Assembly: GCF_001951155.1 (NCBI RefSeq)
Contig: NZ_CP016359.1
Location: 310,001 to 374,000, forward strand
Length of the DNA: 64,000 nt
Direction: 5' to 3'
Source of the DNA: Christiangramia flava JLT2011
GTDB taxonomy: Bacteria > Bacteroidota > Bacteroidia > Flavobacteriales > Flavobacteriaceae
Below, one piece after another: positions 35,038-43,616 of this stretch; the first letter of the stretch is position 1, and the number at the start of each line of letters is the position of its first letter. A program made the translations under genes and the position numbers. The notes below the pieces were generated by a model. It made no database searches. It was not told where the DNA came from and saw nothing but the letters and a program-made list of their open reading frames with translations.

Positions 35038-37305
35038 TTATATCTTCAACAACCTCCATTCACTTACCTGGGTTCCATCACTTCCGTTATTTGCCGTCAT
35101 GGTAATCCTGTAATAGGTATAGGCTGTGGTGTTATTTATCTCAAACTGGCGAGTTTCATTTCTTCCGCTCCAGGTCTCCCCGGTTCGAGTATCCAACACA
35201 TCCCAATTGCTTCCGTCGTTAGAACCGGCAAATTCCCAGTCTTTTAGGTCGCGATCTGGCGCATCGTTACCAGAAGTTATAGTATAGGCATTGACTACCT
35301 GGGCCTGCGGAAGTTCTTGTTGCATCCAGAGATCACTGGAGAACCCGGTGAGAAACTTAGTATAGATATCTCCATCGACCAGTTTCAAGGAGCCTTCACC
35401 AGCATCTGCACCTCCAGCGTTATCATGATTTACCGTAAGAGTAGCAGCATCGGTAAAATCCTGAGGACCAACCGAACCTACCTGTCCATAAAGTCTCCAT
35501 TCACTAATCTGGATAACATTACTACCATTGTTAGAGGTAACTGATAATCTATAGTATTCATAAGTCGTGCTGTTGTTTACGCCGAATTCCCGTGTTAAAT
35601 TTCGGCCGTCAAAACTTTGATCGTTTCGTGTATCCAGAACATCCCAGGTTACCCCATCATTGGAACCAGAAAATTCCCAGTTCACAGGATCACGATCTGG
35701 AGCATCGTTTCCGGAGGTAATCGCATATTTACTTACCACTGCAGGCTCTGAAAGTTGTTGCTGCATAAAGAAATCTGTATCATATTCTGCCAGAAACTTG
35801 GTATAAATATCATTATCTATCAGTTTACTGGAACCTTCACCTGCATCTGCCCCGTCGTTATTCTCCCTGCTCACGGTTAAAGTAGCATTGGTGGTGACAT
35901 CAGCGGGCTGGGATGAATCTATTAGCTGTAGACTCAATAGTCGCCACTCACTTATTTGCAACAGGTTGCTTCCGTAGTTTTCCGTGATATACAGCCGGTA
36001 ATATTTATAAGCTTTATCATTCTCTACGGTGAATTCCCGGGTCTGATTTCGATCTGGGAAAGATTCCTCCGTTCTGGTATCAAGCACCTCCCAGTTTTCC
36101 CCATCGTTAGAGGCTCTTAACTCCCATGATTTTGGATCACGATCTGGAGCGTCATTTCCAGAGGTTAGTGTATAACGGTTCACCACCTGTTCCTGAGCAA
36201 ATTCCTGTTCCATCCAGAAGTTGAGATCACTGCTGAAATCACTGATTAAGAATTTGGAATTGATGTCATTATCAATCACTTTTAAAGAGCCCTCTCCTGC
36301 CTGCGCACCGCCATTGTTATCTTTACTAACGTGAAGTGTAGCGTTCAATGTAAGGTCTACCAGCTTGGAAGTTGGCTCGAAAGGATAATTTACATTCGGA
36401 AAATCTGTTCTTGCCTGAAGCAATTCTGTTTGCCATTCGTCTGTCCACTCGCCAAAAGCTTCTTCCGCAAAAGGCTGTATATCTTCTCCTACCGCTCCAC
36501 TAAAGAAATGAACAAATTCACCAAACGTAAGATCCCGCGCATATTCACTACCGTTCTTACTGAAATTCATAGAGAGCGACTGAAAGAAATTGTTCAAAGT
36601 GATCACTCCTTCATAATTCTCATAAATTGGCAAAAACCAGTCTCTGAACCAGAAACTGTCTGCGGTAGGATAGTCTGAACTGGTTTCCAGTGCGCGCGAC
36701 ATTATTCGTTGTGCCTCGTCTTCCATTCCCAGGTTGCTATATACGTCATAGAGAAAAATGTCTGCAAAATTGTCTTTCCATACTGCCGAAGCCGGAGAAT
36801 TTGCGGTGTTAAAAGCTGAATTTTGTACGATTTCACTAACAAGTGTCAGGATCAAATCCATTTCCTCGCTGTTCATCTCTTCTCCACTTAGACTAAGATC
36901 TATGAGGCTGTTATTCATAGAAGAATCATCAAAAATGGTTGTGTAATAAGGTTCTACCTGATCACTATGGAAAATGGTCCAGAGGCGCTTATCATTATCA
37001 AAACCTCCATAATTATTCTGTATATATTCCCATACATCACCACTGAATTGTCGCACCCAAACGATATCGCGATTTACATCCTCGTCGAAAAAAACGGCCA
37101 CATCATTATCAAAATATTCCCTGTAAATGGTATCGGAATGTCCATTCCAGGATTCCTGCATCACCCGTGCAGGGGCATCATCGGGATCATTGTTAATCAC
37201 CGCGTCTGGCAGGCCATCTATAAAAGAACTTTCATCTTTTGTGCAGGAAAAGACAATAAGTGCCGAAAGAATGGCGAAGCCTATTTTTAGAGTATTTTTT
37301 TTCAT
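35038..37305 (-). CDS. Surface lipoprotein with a peptidase-like N domain and three tandem F5/8 type C (discoidin) domains
   Basis: I start this 755-residue protein at the ATG at 37305, where the lipoprotein leader begins (MKKNTLKIGFAILSALIVFSC). The frame runs on to 37404, but that part overlaps susD and is not a signal. After the leader comes a helical domain of about 260 residues. Its LTLVSEIVQ...WKDNFADIFLYDVY pattern matches the BSP peptidase at 28862 with the HExxH lost. Three discoidin-like domains follow, each with TSGNDAPDRD, ASNDG/GSNDG and ISEWRL blocks. Third gene after susC and susD, it is in the position of a surface glycan-binding protein, and discoidin/CBM32-like domains commonly bind sugars. 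A direct peptidase role is unlikely given the missing zinc ligands. Confidence 0.82.
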   Translation of the reverse strand: MKKNTLKIGFAILSALIVFSCTKDESSFIDGLPDAVINNDPDDAPARVMQESWNGHSDTIYREYFDNDVAVFFDEDVNRDIVWVRQFSGDVWEYIQNNYGGFDNDKRLWTIFHSDQVEPYYTTIFDDSSMNNSLIDLSLSGEEMNSEEMDLILTLVSEIVQNSAFNTANSPASAVWKDNFADIFLYDVYSNLGMEDEAQRIMSRALETSSDYPTADSFWFRDWFLPIYENYEGVITLNNFFQSLSMNFSKNGSEYARDLTFGEFVHFFSGAVGEDIQPFAEEAFGEWTDEWQTELLQARTDFPNVNYPFEPTSKLVDLTLNATLHVSKDNNGGAQAGEGSLKVIDNDINSKFLISDFSSDLNFWMEQEFAQEQVVNRYTLTSGNDAPDRDPKSWELRASNDGENWEVLDTRTEESFPDRNQTREFTVENDKAYKYYRLYITENYGSNLLQISEWRLLSLQLIDSSQPADVTTNATLTVSRENNDGADAGEGSSKLIDNDIYTKFLAEYDTDFFMQQQLSEPAVVSKYAITSGNDAPDRDPVNWEFSGSNDGVTWDVLDTRNDQSFDGRNLTREFGVNNSTTYEYYRLSVTSNNGSNVIQISEWRLYGQVGSVGPQDFTDAATLTVNHDNAGGADAGEGSLKLVDGDIYTKFLTGFSSDLWMQQELPQAQVVNAYTITSGNDAPDRDLKDWEFAGSNDGSNWDVLDTRTGETWSGRNETRQFEINNTTAYTYYRITMTANNGSDGTQVSEWRLLKI
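35041..36360 (-). repeat. Three tandem ~440-bp repeats encoding discoidin domains
   Basis: The codons for GNDAPDRD recur at about 35254, 35694 and 36141, giving units of roughly 440 bp that each encode about 140-147 residues. A fourth related unit lies in the separate lipoprotein gene at 42803, near 43025. The pattern indicates internal duplication within the binding proteins. Confidence 0.8.
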
Positions 37306-37343
37306 AATCTGCTTTTTAAAGATTTCTGAGGTTAGCCCCAAGA

Positions 37344-37367
37344 CCCTTCTTCCATCAAAAAGAAGGG
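37344..37367 (-). other. Intercistronic hairpin between susD and the binding lipoprotein gene
   Basis: CCCTTCTT (37344-37351) and AAGAAGGG (37360-37367) form a perfect 8-bp stem with an 8-base loop in the 92-bp gap after susD. No T run follows, so processing, mRNA stability or attenuation that lowers downstream expression is more likely than full termination. Confidence 0.5.
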
Positions 37368-37397
37368 TTTCAGGAAGCCTAACTCCAATCAACATTT

Positions 37398-39194
37398 TTA
37401 CCATCCGGGATTTTGAATCAGCTTGGAATTACTGTTTATCTCATCCTGCGGAATTGGCCACAAGTAATGTTTCTCTTCAAACACCCTATTTTCAAAGACC
37501 ACTACATTGTAGAAATCTTCTTCATTTCGGGCATTGATATCAAGACCATGGAATGGACCCGAGAAATCGTCTTCCGCGGTTTTCCACCTTCTTGCATCAA
37601 AATATCGAACGCTTTCAAAGGCTAATTCTACGCGGCGTTCTTTACGTATTGCGTCGCGCATGGCTTCCTGAGATCCAGGTGCCGCAAGGCTTTCTGAACC
37701 ATATTCAGGAATTCCTGCACGTTCGCGTATCAAATTCAAATATTTCAGGATATCAGCATTGCCAGGATCATATTCATTCAATGCTTCGGCATAATCCAGA
37801 TAAATCTCTCCCAGGCGCATCATTGGTACTGTTCGGTTGGAATTTCTCCAGTCGCCAATTGGGACGTTTTTTCTAACAATATAGCCTGTTGGAGGGTAAT
37901 CATTGGTCCCCGCCTGGCGACCAGAATTTCCTGCATACCAGGTAGTGGTAATGATATTCCCAAAATTTCTATTCAGCCAAAGACTTCTGTTATAAGTCAC
38001 CCCAACATAAAAACGAGGTTCCCTGTTGATCCACTGGTTGTAAGTGGAGCGTTGTTCAAAATCAAATGGCGCCTGAAAATCTGAAAAACCTTCTGTTTGG
38101 TAACCAGAATCCGGATCATCTATAGATCTTCCGTTAGCCATAAAGTAAGCATCCACCATTTCCTGTGTCATGCTTAAACCTCCTGCTCCACGAACCTCGG
38201 TTGGATAACCAAGGTGATAAGGAGTACAATCGTAATGATAAGCAATTCCGCCACGAGGCCGAGCATAAATCATTTCCTGGTTCCAGTCATTAATCATCAC
38301 ATTACGGCAGGACAAATACGCATTATAAGTACCATCTGCATTATATTCTTTGTAAAGTTTATAGGTTCCCGGAACGAATTCGTCTATAAAAGCTTTGGCA
38401 GCGTTCGCGGCTGACTGCCATTTATTGACATCATAAGATTGCGGTGCCAGTGGCTGCCCTTCAGAATTCTGTAATTCAGCCAGTGTGGGGTTACCGTTAA
38501 AGAGGGGGCTTGCCGCGAATAAAAGAGTTTTTTCCTTGATGGCAAGCGCGAATGGCCTGCTCATTCTACCTGCATTTGGCCCTGTAAATGGTATCCCATC
38601 CAACTCATCTGCTCCTTTATCTAATTCTGAAACGATATAATTCACCACATCAGTAATATTGTTTCTTTCTAAATCCAGGGCTTCATTACCTGCATCTGGT
38701 GGAATGGGATTCTCTCCCATCAAAATCACCGGCCCATAAAGCCTTAACAGATTATAATAAAAATAAGCCCTTAAAACTCGCGCTTCGGCGATGTATTGAT
38801 TGGTAATATCCTCACTACAATCGGTACATTGATCAATATTATTCATAAAGGTGGTGGAAGCACGGATCGCCCTATAGAAATTAGACCAAAGACTGCTTAC
38901 GTGCCCCGTAGTAGGATCCCAATCCCCCACGTTAAAGTAATTTCCAAGGTGGAAGGACCACACATATTCAGCATTATCTGAAGCACCGATCCAGGGCCCC
39001 GAGTTACTGGCTGTATAACGCTGGTCCAGTTCACTTGGAATCTGGTCGTAGATACTGGCAAGATAGCGTTCTACCGTGTTCCGACTCTCGAAGGTCTCAT
39101 CAAAGGTCAAACGGTCGTCTGGCACCTGATCGAGAAAATCGTCATTACAGGAAAAGAGCATGATCCCTGTAAGTATTATTAATATTCTTTTCAT
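37398..39194 (-). CDS. susD: SusD/RagB-family outer-membrane glycan-binding lipoprotein (pair 1)
   Basis: The protein has 598 residues from the ATG at 39194. The frame upstream opens only with TTG. The lipoprotein leader is MKRILIILTGIMLFSC. The N-terminal part NDDFLDQVPDDRLTF and the TPR-like helices are typical of SusD, as is the C-terminal motif of family members ending LWPIPQDEINSN...QNPGW. SusD forms the lid of the SusC channel and captures oligosaccharides. It is the second gene of the 42421-35038 unit, 53 bp after susC. Many Trp and Tyr residues suit sugar stacking. The ligand is presumably a mannan-derived oligosaccharide, inferred from neighbours. Confidence 0.95.
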   Translation of the reverse strand: MKRILIILTGIMLFSCNDDFLDQVPDDRLTFDETFESRNTVERYLASIYDQIPSELDQRYTASNSGPWIGASDNAEYVWSFHLGNYFNVGDWDPTTGHVSSLWSNFYRAIRASTTFMNNIDQCTDCSEDITNQYIAEARVLRAYFYYNLLRLYGPVILMGENPIPPDAGNEALDLERNNITDVVNYIVSELDKGADELDGIPFTGPNAGRMSRPFALAIKEKTLLFAASPLFNGNPTLAELQNSEGQPLAPQSYDVNKWQSAANAAKAFIDEFVPGTYKLYKEYNADGTYNAYLSCRNVMINDWNQEMIYARPRGGIAYHYDCTPYHLGYPTEVRGAGGLSMTQEMVDAYFMANGRSIDDPDSGYQTEGFSDFQAPFDFEQRSTYNQWINREPRFYVGVTYNRSLWLNRNFGNIITTTWYAGNSGRQAGTNDYPPTGYIVRKNVPIGDWRNSNRTVPMMRLGEIYLDYAEALNEYDPGNADILKYLNLIRERAGIPEYGSESLAAPGSQEAMRDAIRKERRVELAFESVRYFDARRWKTAEDDFSGPFHGLDINARNEEDFYNVVVFENRVFEEKHYLWPIPQDEINSNSKLIQNPGW

Positions 39195-39247
39195 CTTATT
39201 CAAAATTTTGTGTTTATCGATTTATCGTACAATTGAGATCGGACGGA

Positions 39248-42200
39248 TTAAAAGTTGATCGTTGTTCCAAGGGAAACTGCAGAAATATTCGGGTATTGTC
39301 CACCGTTGCTTGCCAGCGATAATTCCGGATCCCATAAATCGAAGCTAGAGATCGTCAAAAGGTTCGTTCCACGTGCATAAAATCTCACGTTTTCCAGCTT
39401 CCATTGTTCCACCAGTTTATCTGGAAGATTATAGCCAATTTCAGCTGTTTTTAATCTGAGGAAATCGATATCTCGTTGCCACCAGGTACTGGTTTGTGTG
39501 TTGTTGTTTTGTCCTATTCCGGAATCTCCATACGACAAACGTGGATACATTGCGTAAGGATTATCATTTTCCGGCGTCCAGCGATCTACCGCAACGGTAT
39601 ACAAGTTACCGGCACCTCCACCACCATCAAACGGATGAATACTCGAACCGCCCATCATAAAATCAGCAAAAGCCTGTCCCTGAAAAAATACGCTGGCATC
39701 AAAACCGGCATAATCAGCAGTTAGCCCAAAACCATAGGTTAAGGCCGGAACATCTCCCTGGCCAATCCTCTGGCGGTCATACGCGTCAATTTTTCCGTCA
39801 CCATTTAAATCAGCATACTTGACATCCCCAGGCATGATCTGGCCAAACTGTGAAGGAATTCCGTCGCCGTCAGCCGGTGTGATGAAACCATCACCGTTGG
39901 TATCGTCTTCTAATGTATACAGTCTTTCAGCAACATAGCCAAAACGGGCCAGTAAAGGCTGTCCTCGCTGTTCCATCCATGGGTAAGGCTGGATAGGTTC
40001 CCCGTTTTCGATCACTTTATTCCTGTTATAGGAAAAGGTTCCACGAAAGCCGATTCCAAAATCATTGAAACGTTTGTTATAGTTTACTGATCCATCAAAA
40101 CCTTTATTTTCGATCACCCCAAGGTTTCCGAAAGGATCGTCATATAAACCTACATAGTTCGGTAAATTTCGTTTTCTAAGAAAAGCGCCTTCAGTTCGCT
40201 CTTTGAACAGGTCAAAGATGATGCGCAGGCTGCTGTCAAATGCATTTAACTCGATCCCGATGTCCTGTTTACGAGCTTCAGACCATGTGACATCTACTCC
40301 GTAATAGGTCTCGCGGATACCATCGATAAACTGGACACTTTCCCCAAAATCAAATCCCCAATCTCTGTTCTGCTCTACACGATTTAAGTAGGCAAACCTG
40401 CCAGCGCCAGATTCGGCTCCCACCAATCCGTCAGAATATCTAATTTTTAAATAATCTATAGTATTCAATACCGGTTTGAAGAAATCTTCATTAGAGACCA
40501 CCCAACCAACTGCTACTGAAGGGAAGAATCCATACCGGTTTTTTGGCGCAAAGTTCTCAGAACCATTATAACCTCCGTTCACTTCCAGGAAATATTTATC
40601 ATCATATCCATAGGTGGCGCGAGCGGCAACACCCTGGTTTCGGAATGGAATGGCATCAGTGAAATTGTCCGCAAAGGCATTAATGCGATCCTGCCTATTG
40701 AAGAGCAGCAAACCTCCTACAGCATGTTTTCCAAAAGTACGATCGTAATTGAACGAGGTTTCCAGATAGGTTTTGCGTTCTCCACCGTTGTCCCGACTAT
40801 ACCCCAGGAAATCATTCCCGGTATAGGTGAGATTCAGGATTAATTCGCCGTCCCGGGTATATGGATTGTTCTGATCAACGAAATAAGTATTTTCTCTTTT
40901 TCCGCGATTGATATTCTGTTCGTTATATGCATCGAAAGCATACATCGCTGTCCAGGAAAGACCTTCGGTTAAAAAACTTAATTCCTGCGTAAGTCGCAAG
41001 TTGGAATTGATCTGGTTCTGGATTTCGGTTCGGTAACCTCGCAAGGCTACTTCTGCATAGGGATTTCGAAGGCCGCCATTAGCACTTTTTCCAGGTACAA
41101 AACCACCCGGATAAATCTTAGGATATTCCACCGGGGAGACTTCCATGGCCGATCCAAAAATACCACCCACACCTTCCTGAGGATAGATCCCTTCGGAAAG
41201 ATACCCGCGAACTCCTAACTGGATATTCGTGGTCCTGGTGATATCTACGGTGAGATTAGAGGTGAAATTATACCTTTTAAAGCGAGTGGTGGAATCGTAA
41301 TTCTCCAACCCATCGGTTACAAACAAACCGGTTTCATCATAATAGCCCAGCGAAACATAGTATCGAGAGTCCTGAGACCCTCCGTTCACGTTTACAGTAG
41401 CTTTACGATTACGGCCATAATCATTGAAAACCTCATCCATCCAGTCAACATTAGGATACAATAATGGATCATACCCACTGGCTGTTCTTTGAATATATTC
41501 TTCATCAAATTTTGGTTCCTGACCACGGGTGGTCAGTGCTTCATTAGCCAGCCTCATGTAAGTCACACCATCAACTAGATCTGGCACCCGGGTAAACTGG
41601 GTGATACCTTCAAAATAATCTACCATTACTTTTGGTTTCCCGATCTTTCCTTTCTTGGTTTCGATAAGAATCACCCCGTTAGCCCCACGAATACCATATA
41701 CGGCTGTGGCAGATGCGTCTTTTAAAATTGTAAAAGATTCGATGTCGATTGGGTTGATATCATTTAAGGAGCGCTGCACTCCATCTACCAGAATCAAGGG
41801 GCCAGAATTAGCAAATGTCCCAATACCCCTGATCCAAATATCAGCGGCATCTTTCCCTGGCAAGCCTGAACGTTGCACTCCGGTAAGACCAGAAACCCGG
41901 CCGGCAAGCATGGTCCCGATATTCGCTACCGGCTGTTCCAGCTCTTCAGCTTCTATGGTTGACTGCGCCCCGACCACGCTAATCTTTTTCTGTCTACCAT
42001 AACCTACCAGTACCACTTCATCGAGGGACTCCAGGTCATTTTCCAGTTGTACATTGAGCACGGTTTGAGATCCAACAGCCTGCTCCTGTGATTTCATACC
42101 AATGTAAGAGTATACCAGCACCGCATTCTGTGACTGCACCTGGATGGTATATTCTCCATCAAAATTGGTTTGCACACCATTTGTGGTGTTCTTTTCCATA

Positions 42201-42421
42201 ACAGATACGCCCGGAAGGGGAATCCCCTTACCATCTGTGACCGTACCGGTAATGGTAATTGACTGAGGGTCTTGCTGAAAGCTAGTAGCGAAAACGTTTT
42301 CACTACATGTCATAAAAAAAAGGAATACGGGCAGCATCAGCTGCAGGCATCCTTTTGTAATTGACACTGCTTTCCCCCTAAGAATTTGTAAAGCAAGATT
42401 CAAAAAGTTGAAGTGTTTCAT
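39248..42421 (-). CDS. susC: SusC/RagA-family TonB-dependent transporter (pair 1)
   Basis: This 1057-residue outer-membrane protein has an N-terminal leader with a hydrophobic stretch near residues 20-45. A carboxypeptidase-regulatory-like beta domain follows (ITGTVTDGKGIPLPGVSVMEK), then the TonB-box region (LDEVVLVGYG) and plug (about 140-240, with DGVQRSLNDINPIDIESFTILKD-type sequence). A 22-strand barrel ends in an aromatic-terminated strand (SLGTTINF). There is no N-terminal STN domain, so signalling through an anti-sigma factor is not expected. It imports oligosaccharides with SusD. Transcription should start about 45 bp upstream, from a promoter whose spacer is an operator. Confidence 0.96.
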   Translation of the reverse strand: MKHFNFLNLALQILRGKAVSITKGCLQLMLPVFLFFMTCSENVFATSFQQDPQSITITGTVTDGKGIPLPGVSVMEKNTTNGVQTNFDGEYTIQVQSQNAVLVYSYIGMKSQEQAVGSQTVLNVQLENDLESLDEVVLVGYGRQKKISVVGAQSTIEAEELEQPVANIGTMLAGRVSGLTGVQRSGLPGKDAADIWIRGIGTFANSGPLILVDGVQRSLNDINPIDIESFTILKDASATAVYGIRGANGVILIETKKGKIGKPKVMVDYFEGITQFTRVPDLVDGVTYMRLANEALTTRGQEPKFDEEYIQRTASGYDPLLYPNVDWMDEVFNDYGRNRKATVNVNGGSQDSRYYVSLGYYDETGLFVTDGLENYDSTTRFKRYNFTSNLTVDITRTTNIQLGVRGYLSEGIYPQEGVGGIFGSAMEVSPVEYPKIYPGGFVPGKSANGGLRNPYAEVALRGYRTEIQNQINSNLRLTQELSFLTEGLSWTAMYAFDAYNEQNINRGKRENTYFVDQNNPYTRDGELILNLTYTGNDFLGYSRDNGGERKTYLETSFNYDRTFGKHAVGGLLLFNRQDRINAFADNFTDAIPFRNQGVAARATYGYDDKYFLEVNGGYNGSENFAPKNRYGFFPSVAVGWVVSNEDFFKPVLNTIDYLKIRYSDGLVGAESGAGRFAYLNRVEQNRDWGFDFGESVQFIDGIRETYYGVDVTWSEARKQDIGIELNAFDSSLRIIFDLFKERTEGAFLRKRNLPNYVGLYDDPFGNLGVIENKGFDGSVNYNKRFNDFGIGFRGTFSYNRNKVIENGEPIQPYPWMEQRGQPLLARFGYVAERLYTLEDDTNGDGFITPADGDGIPSQFGQIMPGDVKYADLNGDGKIDAYDRQRIGQGDVPALTYGFGLTADYAGFDASVFFQGQAFADFMMGGSSIHPFDGGGGAGNLYTVAVDRWTPENDNPYAMYPRLSYGDSGIGQNNNTQTSTWWQRDIDFLRLKTAEIGYNLPDKLVEQWKLENVRFYARGTNLLTISSFDLWDPELSLASNGGQYPNISAVSLGTTINF

Positions 42422-42466
42422 TAATGTTAATTTTTTGGTTACGTTAACATCGTATTAATAGTTAGC

Positions 42467-42497
42467 TCAATATACTAAAACGATTTAGTAAAGCAAA
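42467..42497 (-). promoter_or_regulatory. susC1 promoter with LacI-type operator between -33 and -7
   Basis: On the minus strand TTTG (42497-42494) is followed after exactly 19 bp by TATATTGA (42474-42467), a good fit to the Bacteroidota -33/-7 pattern. Most of the spacer is the 14-bp near-palindrome CTAAAACGATTTAG (42475-42488, centre 42481.5). A repressor bound here would exclude RNA polymerase. The susC2 promoter has the same build and spacing. Confidence 0.8.
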
Positions 42498-42711
42498 TAA
42501 TTTTACATTCTTTTTTCAGAACCCTTAAAATTGCGGTGCATAAATAGAGAAAAACTTAATTTTATACACTTAAAACCCCAGTGTTTTCAATATTTTATGA
42601 AAAATTACAGAACTGAAAAATTGAAAAGAAAAACATGATTACTAACTATTTTTCTGCTCAAGAAAATGTTAAAATTTATGGCCGATGATTGAAAAAGCAT
42701 CGAATTCTATA

Positions 42712-42721
42712 AAATCGATTT
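42712..42721. promoter_or_regulatory. Upstream auxiliary operator of susC1
   Basis: AAATCGATTT is a perfect 10-bp palindrome in the context TAAAATCGATTTAGT, centred at 42716.5. It is exactly 235 bp from the promoter operator at 42481.5. The susC2 promoter has the same 235-bp spacing, which argues for a function such as looping. Confidence 0.65.
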
Positions 42722-42751
42722 AGTAAATAGTTAAGAATCATCTAAAAGCAA

Positions 42752-42781
42752 ACGGGCTGCAGAAGAATTTCTACAGCCCGT
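42752..42781 (-). terminator. Terminator of the first-transcribed SusCD operon
   Basis: ACGGGCTG (42752-42759) pairs with CAGCCCGT (42774-42781), and AGAA with TTCT continues the stem, giving a hairpin of about 12 pairs with one mismatch. On the minus strand it is followed by a T-rich stretch (TTGCTTTTAG). It lies 21 bp past the stop of the discoidin lipoprotein and ends the 48324-42803 unit. Confidence 0.75.
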
Positions 42782-42802
42782 CCAAACAAACTATCAAATT
42801 AA

Positions 42803-43606
42803 CTATTCGGGAAAAACATAGACGCTCCATTCACTCATCTGGAACAAACTGGAACCGTTATTACTGGTCACATCCAGCCTATAATATTTATACTCTGTGG
42901 TATTTGAAAAGTAAAACTCTCGTGTTTGATTACGCCCACTAAAAGTCTCGCCGTTTCTTTCATCCAGCAATTCCCAGTTTTCACCATCATTTGAAGCCAG
43001 GATTTGCCAATCTCTTGGATCTCGTCCCGGTGCATCATTTCCTGACGTGAGCCTGTAAACATTGATCACAGGAGCTTCTTCAAATTCCAGGGTCATCCAG
43101 AAAGGCTGTTTGTATTCTGAAAGATATTTAGAGTTTAGGTCACCATCTACTAGTTTTGGCGAACCTTCACCGGCATTAGGACCTCCTCCATTCTCCTGGC
43201 TTACACTTAAAGTTCCTTTACTTGTTACATCAATTGGTTCTGAAGAAATTACTTTCAGTTTCGCCTCTGCGCTCAAAGCATCACCATCCTGGGAAACAAT
43301 CCTCAAAATAGTCTCTCCTGCCTGTTTCGCGGTAATTGTAACCGAATTATCCTCGTTCATCACCACATCTGCAACACTGGGATCGTCTATCTCCCATGCA
43401 TAATCCCGGGTAGGGAAAATGTTGGGTTCATAAGTTGGTTCAATATCGGTAGTTTCACCAGATACCAATAAGATATCTGTCTTTTCGATTAACACCCCGT
43501 TCTCGACCAGATCAGGGAAATCTCTTCTTCCTTCACAAGCAGTAAGCGCTAATGCTACCACTGCAAGAAATACTGTCTTTAAAGTCAAAATTCTTTTAAA
43601 ATTCAT
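42803..43606 (-). CDS. Lipoprotein with a bacterial Ig-like domain and one F5/8 type C (discoidin) domain
   Basis: The protein has 267 residues from the second of two adjacent ATGs. The lipoprotein leader is MNFKRILTLKTVFLAVVALALTAC. Residues about 40-120 form a BIG2-like Ig domain, with DDPSVADVVMNEDNSVTITAK and AGETILRI in the expected order. Residues about 125-267 are a discoidin domain with TSGNDAPGRDP, ASNDGEN and MSEWSVY blocks, homologous to the three repeats at 35041. It is the third gene after susC2-susD2, 8-11 bp after susD2, the normal place of a surface glycan-binding protein. It has no catalytic residues that I can see. Confidence 0.87.
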   Translation of the reverse strand: MNFKRILTLKTVFLAVVALALTACEGRRDFPDLVENGVLIEKTDILLVSGETTDIEPTYEPNIFPTRDYAWEIDDPSVADVVMNEDNSVTITAKQAGETILRIVSQDGDALSAEAKLKVISSEPIDVTSKGTLSVSQENGGGPNAGEGSPKLVDGDLNSKYLSEYKQPFWMTLEFEEAPVINVYRLTSGNDAPGRDPRDWQILASNDGENWELLDERNGETFSGRNQTREFYFSNTTEYKYYRLDVTSNNGSSLFQMSEWSVYVFPE

Positions 43607-43616
43607 CATCTTATTT

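Noticed and set aside
37306..37404. Longer N terminus for the triple-discoidin lipoprotein
   Set aside because: The extension overlaps susD and puts 33 residues before a clear lipoprotein leader.
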